NCBI GenBank assembly: GCA_947623825.1 | Contig: CANQHQ010000012.1 | Coordinates: 1-34,910, forward strand | Reading direction: 5' to 3' | From: an uncultured Bacilli bacterium | GTDB lineage: Bacteria; Bacillota_I; Bacilli_A; RF39; UBA660 | Length of the DNA: 34,910 nt | In this document: piece after piece, positions 6,672-14,800 of the stretch | How positions within the stretch are numbered: the stretch's first letter is position 1 | Layout of the letters: each line of letters opens with the position of its first letter | Notes under the pieces: generated by a model | Seen by the model: the letters and a program-made list of their open reading frames with translations, nothing else | What the model was told of the DNA's origin: nothing | The model's database searches: none | Position numbers and translations under genes: made by a program

Positions 6672-7595
6672 ATGAGTCCTGAAATGTTGAATGATTTAAT
6701 GAATCGATGTAAGGTTACGGTAGATTCTTTAACGGAAAAGTACCGTTATCCTAGTAATATTAGTCATTTGCTTTATTTGATTGTTCCGGCTTTTGTCGTG
6801 AAATATGGATTAGAAAATGAACGATATATTTTACGTAGTTTTGATGAAATTCCTATCTTGATTCATGATCAAAGTAATCAAGTTTATCAGGCATATTATA
6901 CTTCTGTGCCAAGTCATGGAGAAGGGGATAAGATCGTCACTAGAAAAGGAATCGTTTTAAATAATTATCAAAATATTGAGTTGATGCAGTTATTAGATAA
7001 TTTGGTTCATGAGTTTAATCATGCGATTAATTCTATAAATAATGAAGTTCTTTGGGATGACAAGGAAGTCAAGATTCGGACGGGATTATCTTATATTATT
7101 TATGATAAAGTTACTTTGAAACCACTTCGAAAAGAAGAAAGTGCGATTATTGAGGAAATTATTAATACGAAACAAACGGAATCGATTATCGATATTATTC
7201 ATTCTTTTTATCAATATGAATTTTCTGATGTAGAGATTTCCAATACTTTGTATTCCATTCATAATTCGATTCAACAGAAGTATCAGTCAAATGCTTATTT
7301 ACTTCAATCGATTGTTTGTCGCCAATTAATGGAAAATAAGACCTTTCTTTCTACTCTTGAGAATTTACGATTTAAAGGAAATGTCGAAGAGATTGTTCCT
7401 TGGTTTGAACAGATTACAGGTGTAGAGAAGAGTTTTGAACGATTGGCTCATATCTTAAATGAAACATTGGAGTTACAGATGGATATTGAAAATAAAAAGG
7501 GACTTCGTTTTTTGAAGATACGGAAAATTCGTTCTTTGAATGAGGAAGCCATGCATTTGGTAGAGTTGTTTAATCAAAATTGTAATTACAGGTGA
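6672..7595 (+). CDS. Uncharacterised protein with a HExxH zinc-peptidase-like motif
   Basis: I do not recognise a named family for this 307-aa protein. VHEFNHAIN places HEFNH at residues 113-117, and acidic residues downstream (E155-E156 or E161-E162, in KEESAIIEE) could supply the third zinc ligand of a gluzincin-type site. A central predicted helix precedes the motif, as in small metallopeptidases. No signal peptide or clear membrane segment is present, so it is probably cytoplasmic. The start ATG 6672 is preceded by GTAGATGATG, a weak ribosome-binding site. The stop TGA at 7593-7595 forms part of the AGGTGA binding site of the next gene, so the two are translationally coupled. Protease activity is inference from the motif alone. 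Confidence 0.6.
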   Translation: MSPEMLNDLMNRCKVTVDSLTEKYRYPSNISHLLYLIVPAFVVKYGLENERYILRSFDEIPILIHDQSNQVYQAYYTSVPSHGEGDKIVTRKGIVLNNYQNIELMQLLDNLVHEFNHAINSINNEVLWDDKEVKIRTGLSYIIYDKVTLKPLRKEESAIIEEIINTKQTESIIDIIHSFYQYEFSDVEISNTLYSIHNSIQQKYQSNAYLLQSIVCRQLMENKTFLSTLENLRFKGNVEEIVPWFEQITGVEKSFERLAHILNETLELQMDIENKKGLRFLKIRKIRSLNEEAMHLVELFNQNCNYR

Positions 7596-7599
7596 TAGT

Positions 7600-8190
7600 A
7601 TGACGAAAGAACAGTTATTACATCTTGCCGATCAATTAAAAAAGAAGCAGTTGTCTAAAGAGGATATTTCTCTTGTGGAACAACTGTTTTTTTTCGAAGA
7701 ATCTCTTCCTTCGACCGTTGATTTTGTGGTTGTTTTGGCAGGTAAAAAGTTAAATCGTATCGAAAAGGGGATTGAAGTAGTCAAAGAGGTAGGCGGAATT
7801 CTTCTTCTTTCAGGTGGAAACTTTGATGAGGGAGAATGGGAATGGGAGAAATATGTGTCGTATGCGGTTTCTCATGGAATAGAAAGGGAGAAGATTCTGG
7901 TAGAGAAAACTTCTACCAATACGTATGAAAACTTAAAAAATTCTCTTGCGATGCTTCCTAAATCTCCTCTTTCTGTTGTCTTTGTTTCTAGTCGCTTTCA
8001 TTTACTTCGTGTCCGTCTTACTTTGAAAAAGATTCTACAAGAAGAAAATTGGATTCATCCCTTCTTTGTGTCTTCTTCTTCCAGAGGGATTTCTTGGGAA
8101 CATTGGATTCTTTTTTCTCGAGCGAGACTTGCTTTTGCGAAAGAATTAGAAAAGATTGTTCGTTATCACTTAGAGTCTTATCTTTCGTAG
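7600..8190 (+). CDS. YdcF/SanA-like DUF218 protein
   Basis: This is a 196-aa protein of the DUF218 (YdcF/ElyC/SanA) family. Visible family features are the beta-strand and turn VDFVVVLAGKKLNRIEKGIE (about 39-58), ILLLSGG (about 67-73), the segment STNTYENLKNS (about 105-115) and VVFVSSRFHLLRVRLT (about 127-142). This family is linked to envelope homeostasis in several bacteria and binds nucleotide-like ligands in some cases; the reaction here is unknown. There is no N-terminal membrane segment. Translation is coupled to the preceding gene through an AGGTGATAGT site that contains the upstream stop codon. Confidence 0.7.
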   Translation: MTKEQLLHLADQLKKKQLSKEDISLVEQLFFFEESLPSTVDFVVVLAGKKLNRIEKGIEVVKEVGGILLLSGGNFDEGEWEWEKYVSYAVSHGIEREKILVEKTSTNTYENLKNSLAMLPKSPLSVVFVSSRFHLLRVRLTLKKILQEENWIHPFFVSSSSRGISWEHWILFSRARLAFAKELEKIVRYHLESYLS

Positions 8191-8214
8191 AATTTTTCTT
8201 TTTTCCTCCTTTCT

Positions 8215-8243
8215 TTGTTAAAATCTATATTTTGTGGTATCAT
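8215..8243 (+). promoter_or_regulatory. Promoter of the flippase/FemX operon
   Basis: TTGTTA (8215-8220), a 17-base spacer and TATCAT (8238-8243). An overlapping ATATAATA just downstream is an alternative -10. Confidence 0.5.
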
Positions 8244-8279
8244 ATAATAAGAACAGAGCATAGAAGGAAGTGAGCTCGT

Positions 8280-9911
8280 TTGCGAAAGAATTCATTTATT
8301 CAAGGAGCATTTATTGCGACTTTTGGAATTGTACTTAGTAAAATTTTGGGAATGCTTTACGTAATTCCTTTTTATTCTATTATTGGGGATCAAGGTGGTG
8401 CCCTTTATGGATATGCTTATTCTATCTATGCGATTTTCTTAGGAATTAGTCAGGCAGGAATTCCTCTTGCGATTAGTAAAATTATCAGTGAATATAATGT
8501 CTTAGGATATTACAGTGCCCGAGATCGAGCCTTTCTATTAGGACGAAAAGTGTTGACGGGACTGGGTGTTCTTTGTTTTATTTTGATGTTTCTTTTTGCG
8601 GAACCTTTGGCCCATGTCATTATTGGTACCGTAGAGGGTGGAAATACCATTGAAGACGTTGTCTTTGTAATCCGGGTGATTTCTACAGCGATTTTGGTTG
8701 TGCCTGCGGTCAGTATTTATCGTGGTTTTTTACAAGGACATAAGTATATTACACCGACTTCTGTTTCACAAGTTTTAGAACAGATTGTTCGTGTTTTGAT
8801 TATTATTTTTGGTAGTTACTTTGCCTTAAAGGTGTTTCATCTTTCTTTAAGAGATGCCGTCGGAATTGCTGTATTTTCTGCTACCGCAGGTGCGATTTGT
8901 TCTTTCTTTTATCTTGTGTTTAAAACAAATAAGAATAAAAAAGAATTGTATAAACGTACTTTGAAAGTAAAAGAACCGAAAATTACGGATAAAGAAATCG
9001 TATATAAAATTTTAGTCTATGCTTTTCCTTTTATCATGATTGATGTCTTTAAATCTTTGATTAATTCCATTGATGTTTTCACATTGATTCCTGTATTAGT
9101 AAATGGAATTGGTTACAGTGCAGCAGATGCCGAAGCCATTATGGGTGTCATTTCTACTTGGGGACATAAGATTAATATGATTATTGCTTCTGTCGCTACA
9201 GGACTAATGGTTAGTTTGATTCCGAATTTGACTTCTAGTTTTATTAAGAAAGATATGGAAGATGTCCGTATGAAAATCAACCAAACGCTTCAATGGTTAT
9301 TGTTTTTTACGATACCGATGACTTGTGGACTTAGTCTTTTGGCAAAACCTGTTTGGACGATTTTCTATGGATCAGGTGGATATGGAGCGAGTGTGTATCA
9401 GTACTATGTTTTTGTCGCTTTAGCCACTACGTTATTTACGGCTTCTATTACGATTTTGCAGTTGTTGAAAGAATATAAGAGAGTCTTCTTTGGACTATTG
9501 TTGGGATTGTTAGTCAATGCTTCCCTTAATATTCCATTCTTATATGGATTCCATCAAATGGGACTTCCTGCTTATTATGGATCGACGACAGCGACGATTT
9601 TAGGGTATTCTTCTTGTACTTTTATGTCTTTGTATTACATTCATAAAAAGTATAAAGTGGATTATGAGGACACTTTAAAGAAGGTATTTAATATTTTCTT
9701 ATCGACTCTTATTATGATTCTCTTACTAGTATTATTCCAACGTGTTTTCCCATATCAAACGACAAATCGAATTTTATCCATTGGATACGTTATGATTTTC
9801 TCTATACTTGGTATGATTATTTATTTCTTCCTTGTATTCAGAAGTCGATTGATTTATGACATTTTTGGAAAAGAAAATGTTACTCATTTTTTAAAAAAAT
9901 TGAAAAGGTGA
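8280..9911 (+). CDS. MurJ/YtgP/SpoVB-like polysaccharide or lipid II flippase
   Basis: This 543-aa polytopic membrane protein belongs to the MOP superfamily (MATE-like, polysaccharide transport/SpoVB group), with about fourteen hydrophobic segments. The N-terminus (RKNSFIQGAFIATFGIVLSK, then GGALYGYAYSIYAIFLGIS and GIPLAISKIISEYN) is typical of the Bacillus YtgP/MurJ type, which flips lipid II across the membrane for peptidoglycan synthesis. The start is TTG at 8280, preceded by AGAAGGAAG. No ATG upstream fits, and residue 2 onward matches the family N-terminus. The gene ends AGG TGA, which forms the ribosome-binding site of the FemX gene 4 bases downstream. A precursor flippase coupled to a peptidoglycan-bridge ligase makes sense as a cell-wall operon. 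The exact substrate is inferred. Confidence 0.8.
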   Translation: MRKNSFIQGAFIATFGIVLSKILGMLYVIPFYSIIGDQGGALYGYAYSIYAIFLGISQAGIPLAISKIISEYNVLGYYSARDRAFLLGRKVLTGLGVLCFILMFLFAEPLAHVIIGTVEGGNTIEDVVFVIRVISTAILVVPAVSIYRGFLQGHKYITPTSVSQVLEQIVRVLIIIFGSYFALKVFHLSLRDAVGIAVFSATAGAICSFFYLVFKTNKNKKELYKRTLKVKEPKITDKEIVYKILVYAFPFIMIDVFKSLINSIDVFTLIPVLVNGIGYSAADAEAIMGVISTWGHKINMIIASVATGLMVSLIPNLTSSFIKKDMEDVRMKINQTLQWLLFFTIPMTCGLSLLAKPVWTIFYGSGGYGASVYQYYVFVALATTLFTASITILQLLKEYKRVFFGLLLGLLVNASLNIPFLYGFHQMGLPAYYGSTTATILGYSSCTFMSLYYIHKKYKVDYEDTLKKVFNIFLSTLIMILLLVLFQRVFPYQTTNRILSIGYVMIFSILGMIIYFFLVFRSRLIYDIFGKENVTHFLKKLKR

Positions 9912-9915
9912 TTCT

Positions 9916-11175
9916 ATGAAATTTAAAACATTAACAGAACAGGAATTTCGTGATTTTTCTTCTTCTTATCCACAAGCCTCGTTCATGCAGACAGTTGAAC
10001 TTGCGCATTTAAAAGAAGATTATTTGAAAAGTAAGGTTCATTATGTTGGCGTAGAGAAGAATAAAAAATTAGTGGCAGCATCGATGATTTTAGAAGACGA
10101 AACGATTTTTCATCAGAAAAAATTTTATGCACCGAGAGGTTTTTTAGTTGATTATCACGATTTTGAATTGCTTCAGTTTTTTACGAAAGAAGTAAAAAAA
10201 TACATTCGTTCTCATCACGGATTTATTTTAACGATTGATCCGAATGTAGTATATCGTGTGCGAAATAGTGATGGAGAAATCATGGATGGAAATCCTCCCG
10301 ATGATTTGTCTATCAATCATTTGAAGCAACTGGGATACCAACACTACGGTTTTAATCTTTATCTTGATTCTTTACAAGCCAGATGGGCTTATCGGATGAC
10401 CCTAGATGAAGATTATGAAACGAAGAAGAGTCGATTTTCTAAAAGTACGAGAAAAAATATTGATTCTTGTATTAAGAAAGGATTGTTGGTAAGAGAAGGT
10501 ACCATCGATGATTTGGAAGTGATGACTGAAATCTTTGATTTGACTTCGAAACGGAAAGATTTTTTTTCTCGTAGTCTTGATTATTATAAAAAGATGTATC
10601 ATCATATGAAAAATCTCATGACGATTTATATTGCTTATTTGGATCCAGAGGTTTATTATCAACATACGAAAACACTTTTAGAAGAAGAGAAAAAGAATTA
10701 TCAAGAAATTATAGAAAAAATGAAAGTAGATCAAGTGGGAAGTAAACTTTTAGCGAAGAAAGAGACAAGTGAGGCTCTATTAAATAAGTATGAAGCAGAA
10801 TTAGAGAAAGCTGAAGCTTTTAAAAAGGAATATCCAAAAGGAAAAGACATTGGTTGTTTGTTGTCTCTTCGTTCTGGACGGGAGTATTTGACTTTATCGA
10901 GTGGTGTTTTGGAAGAATATAAGAGTTTTACTCCGAAATATTTGATGTATGAACATCATATCAAGGAAGCTTATAAAGAAGGATTTCAATATTGTAATTT
11001 TTATGGAATTACGGGAGACTTTCGGAAAGAAAATAAATATTATGGCATTTATGAATTTAAAAAAGGGTTTAATGGGAACGTAATTGAACTAATTGGACAG
11101 TTTGATTTAAAAATTACGAATTTTTATTCTGTTTACAAGATTTTGAAAAAGATTCGTGATACAATAAAGAAGTAG
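9916..11175 (+). CDS. FemABX-family peptidyltransferase (FemX-like), paralogue 1
   Basis: This 419-aa enzyme probably adds amino acids from aminoacyl-tRNA to the lysine side chain of lipid II, building the peptidoglycan cross-bridge. FemABX landmarks are FKTLTEQEFRDF at the start, APRGFLVDY (about 74-82), the R-x-S-K-STRKNID segment before the second acetyltransferase-like domain, and the C-terminal block NFYGITGDF, YEFKKGF and ELIGQFDL. A charged coiled-coil arm (about 248-308, LLEEEKKNYQEIIEKM onward) is inserted in the second domain, as in FemA/FemX. It sits directly after a lipid II flippase gene and before a small membrane protein, with coupled ribosome-binding sites. Which amino acid it adds cannot be read from the sequence. 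Confidence 0.85.
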   Translation: MKFKTLTEQEFRDFSSSYPQASFMQTVELAHLKEDYLKSKVHYVGVEKNKKLVAASMILEDETIFHQKKFYAPRGFLVDYHDFELLQFFTKEVKKYIRSHHGFILTIDPNVVYRVRNSDGEIMDGNPPDDLSINHLKQLGYQHYGFNLYLDSLQARWAYRMTLDEDYETKKSRFSKSTRKNIDSCIKKGLLVREGTIDDLEVMTEIFDLTSKRKDFFSRSLDYYKKMYHHMKNLMTIYIAYLDPEVYYQHTKTLLEEEKKNYQEIIEKMKVDQVGSKLLAKKETSEALLNKYEAELEKAEAFKKEYPKGKDIGCLLSLRSGREYLTLSSGVLEEYKSFTPKYLMYEHHIKEAYKEGFQYCNFYGITGDFRKENKYYGIYEFKKGFNGNVIELIGQFDLKITNFYSVYKILKKIRDTIKK

Positions 11176-11183
11176 GTGATAGT

Positions 11184-11684
11184 ATGAAAGAAAGCTACCG
11201 TTTCGAATATATGGATGAAAATAAATTTCGTGTCAGAGAACGTTCTGTGCGTAAATATAATATGTTGGCTTATAAAAAGTTGACGTTTGAATATTATCCA
11301 CAATTAAAAGAAGGAAACTTTTTAGGAAAACTTGTAAAAGAAAATGAAGATGGTTCTAGGATGTATGAATTGATGCTTCCTACGGATGAAATGTTTCAGA
11401 AAGTGCATGGAATTATGAAACTTCATTATACGGTTTATCCTGAAAAAAGAGTGATTCTTCTTACCAATATTACTCCAGATGGTATCTTGGATGAAGGACA
11501 TCGTTCTGAATTGACTGCTTATAAGGGTGTGATGATTTCGAAGAGTAATCCAAAAAAAGATATGTTTAAAGTAAACTTGTTAAATATGATGAATAAAGGG
11601 GTAGGAAATACTTATATTTTTATGGGAGTCATCGTCTCGATGCTTGGAATTTTCTTACTTGCCTTATATTTTCTTGTTCGATAG
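11184..11684 (+). CDS. Hypothetical protein with a C-terminal membrane anchor
   Basis: This 166-aa protein is not one I recognise. The soluble N-terminal part (about 1-135) is basic and rich in aromatic residues. It is followed by one membrane segment (about 142-164, YIFMGVIVSMLGIFLLALYF) ending close to the C-terminus, so the soluble part is probably cytoplasmic. The start ATG 11184 has TAGGTGATAGT upstream, with the FemX stop TAG inside the site. It is the last gene of the flippase/FemX operon; a terminator follows at 11687. A role with the membrane-bound cell-wall machinery is inferred from context only. Confidence 0.65.
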   Translation: MKESYRFEYMDENKFRVRERSVRKYNMLAYKKLTFEYYPQLKEGNFLGKLVKENEDGSRMYELMLPTDEMFQKVHGIMKLHYTVYPEKRVILLTNITPDGILDEGHRSELTAYKGVMISKSNPKKDMFKVNLLNMMNKGVGNTYIFMGVIVSMLGIFLLALYFLVR

Positions 11685-11686
11685 AA

Positions 11687-11711
11687 AGCACATGAAAATG
11701 TGTTTTTTTTT
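11687..11711 (+). terminator. Terminator of the flippase/FemX operon
   Basis: CACAT (11689-11693), GAAA loop, ATGTG (11698-11702), extended by A-T pairs and followed by nine T. Confidence 0.85.
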
Positions 11712-11815
11712 GTCCTCTTTTTTTATTTTTTGCATATTTTAAATAGAGGAAGACAACCAAGAATTCTTCTTTTTCTTTTTTTCTTTTCTAAATGGAAAAA
11801 TTGTGTCAATTTGGA

Positions 11816-11844
11816 TTGATTTCATTCGTAATTTGATATAGAAT
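11816..11844 (+). promoter_or_regulatory. Promoter of the M60/cohesin-like operon
   Basis: TTGATT (11816-11821), a 17-base spacer and TAGAAT (11839-11844). Transcription would start near 11851, just before the AAGGAG at 11855-11860. This rules out the upstream ATG at 11845 as the start. Confidence 0.65.
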
Positions 11845-11868
11845 ATGGGTTGTGAAGGAGCTGTTAGT

Positions 11869-14800
11869 ATGAAAAATGCAACAAAAAAAATGATGACTAT
11901 TTTATTGGTAGCAGTGATGCTATTTCAGGTATTTAGTCCAATTACTGTTTTGGCTATTGAAAATATTCAAGATCAAAATAGACCATTTCAGTTAATAGAT
12001 GATCCGATAGAAGAACAGGAGGAAGAGCCGAAAGCGGTTTCACTGGATGCTTTTTCTTCCAAAGGGGATATTGAAGTCGATTTGGAGTTTGTTCTTCCGT
12101 TAAAAGATCGGGAAGATACGGATATTACCTTAGAAATTTATAATAAGGAAAATCCTCAAAGTGTTGGTAAAATCTCTTATAAAGATATTTTATCTAGCCA
12201 AGATGGAAATTATGAAACGACTCTTTCGTTTGATGAACAAGTGGTAAAAACGAAAGCAACGAGAAGAGATGAGAGAGCACAAATTTTAGGTGGTGTCGAT
12301 TACACAAGAAATGTTGTCTTTCTTAGTTTTCATGTGTATTCTTTGGATTTAGGAACTTATGAACTCACTTTGAATGGAAAATATTTTGTTCCCTTTCATC
12401 AGACGATTACTTTAAATGACTTTTCTAAAAGAGTGAATCTTACGAATGGAACAGGAATGTTTGAATATGGAGATATCAATCTTGATGGAAAAGTAGATTC
12501 TTCTGATAATACAAAAATGTTGGAAGCAATGGAACAAAAAGATACCAATTATGATTTGAATTTAGATGGTGTTGTAGATATTGCGGATTTAAATTATATT
12601 ACCGCAGTAATTACGGGTACCAAGAAAGAAGCAAGTATCGATGATACGAGTGCCATTCTTTCGAGTGAGTCGATTTCTTTAGAAGTAGAAGAAGAAATGA
12701 TTCAGAATGGGAACTTGAGCGATTTATTTACAGAAGATGGAGTTGTTACTTTTCAACAAACAGAGGAAAAGCCAATTCAATTTACGTTAGATTTTGGTAA
12801 AGAAGATCAACAAGAACCGGTGGAAATGCGCGAGATTCGTATTGCGGTAGGGGAAGAAATTCCTCAAAAGATGACGGTAACTGTTGAAACAGAAGAGGGA
12901 GAAAGCATCCAACAAGAAGTTACTTATCATCAATCTCGTCAAGGATATCATAAATTTACCGATGAAGCAGGTGCGGATACTTTTGTCATTGATTTAGGAA
13001 AACAAGTGGCCGTTAAGAAAGTAACCATTGTCATTACAGAGGCTTCTACGAATCGCTTGGCTGATATTGCGAAGGTAGAATTCTTAAATGATGTAAAAGT
13101 AGAATTGAAAGAACCAGAAGGTTTTTATACACCGGATCCAATTCATGTAGATGGGTCAAAGAGTGAGCAGTTGACGGTTTCTTTTGATCCCGTTCCAAAT
13201 GTTACAGGATATGAAATTAAAATTACAGGACCAAAAATTGATACTGTTTTTCAAACGACGTATACTTCTTTTACGATTGAAGATTTAAAGAATTATGAAA
13301 CGTATCGTATTGCGGTTCAATCTACGAACCAAGAATGGCGTAGTGGATGGAGTGAAGAAGTAACTGGAATTCCACAAGCAACAAGAAAACCACCAAAAGT
13401 AGATATGGTAAGAGCCACTGCGGTTATCGCTGGAATTGATTTTCGTTGGAACATAATGGATGATACGACCTCTTATCAATTATATTATCGGGAAGAGGGA
13501 GCAACTTCTTTTGAAATGGTCGATGAAATCAAAACCAACTCTTATTCTCTTAGAGGATTAAAGCCTTCTACTACTTATGAAGCTTATGTGATTGGAGTAA
13601 ATCCTTTAGGAAAAAGTGAAAGTTATTCTCTTGTCTCTGCCAAAACATTAGAAGCAGGGGCTACCATCGTTCCACAGTATAAATTGATTAATAAAGCCAA
13701 TGGATCTGGTAAAACGGATCATATTGAAGATGTCATTTATAGTCAAGGAACTATGGTAGGTGGAAATCAATTTTCTATGGTCGATGATGACTACAATACG
13801 TATTGGCAATCGAATACTTTTTATGTAAATTCTCATAATCCGAGTATGGGATATCCTATCTTTGTATTGGATGATACCTATGAAATGGATGAATTTGTTA
13901 TTACGGTTCCTGATACGTTTACGAATCAATATAAAGTAGGAAAAAATAATGAGAATGATACGGTTATTCGTTACTGGAATACTAGTCCAGGAGAAGCACG
14001 TACGGAACAAAATCGTACTACCGTTCAGGGAGAATTAACTCTTAAGAAAGATGTCAATGGACGTTCTTACTACGTATTAAAACTTTATGATCCAATCGAA
14101 GCCAATGCGCTTCAATTTGGAGTAACAGAGAAAAACAATCGACCATTATCTCAATTTACAGAATTTAAACTTTATCAGTACGATTCTTTGGTAGATGATG
14201 TGGCTGCCTTGTTTACGGATGATTTGCGTCTTGTTCTTGCGGATGGAGTAGGAATGGATGATATTTCAGAATTAAGAACGAGAGCGAATACCATGGATAA
14301 TGGAGAATATTCTCCTTATCGTGAAAGTGTTTTGGCAGACTTAGATTATGCAGAAAAGATTTTAAAAGATGAAGCCATCGATGATGTTATTACATTGAAT
14401 CCTAATATTTCTAATAGTTACAACGGACATTTGAAGTTCGCTATGACTATTAGTGATTATCAACCGTTAGGAATTGTAGCAAAACCAGGAGAGACATTAA
14501 ATGTTTATGTTGGAAGCAAAGGTAGCGTCAATGCAGAGATTGTCTTTACACAATATCATGCAGATGCAGGTCAATGGAATCGGACTTATACGCAAGAAGC
14601 ACTTCATACTGGTTTGAATGTCATTTCTGTTCCAAAAATTGGGGATGAAAAGGAAGAACGTGGTGGTAGTGTTTATATTCGCTACAAATCGAAACCTAGT
14701 ATGACCAATTTGATTCAAGTTCGTGTTAGTGGTGGTACAAAGATTCCAATGGTGGATACTACCCTTCTTACTACAGAACAAGAAAAGAAAGAGGTCATCC

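Noticed and set aside
11845-11868. Upstream in-frame ATG of the M60 protease
   Set aside because: It lies before the AAGGAG site and at the predicted transcript start. The signal peptide begins at 11869.
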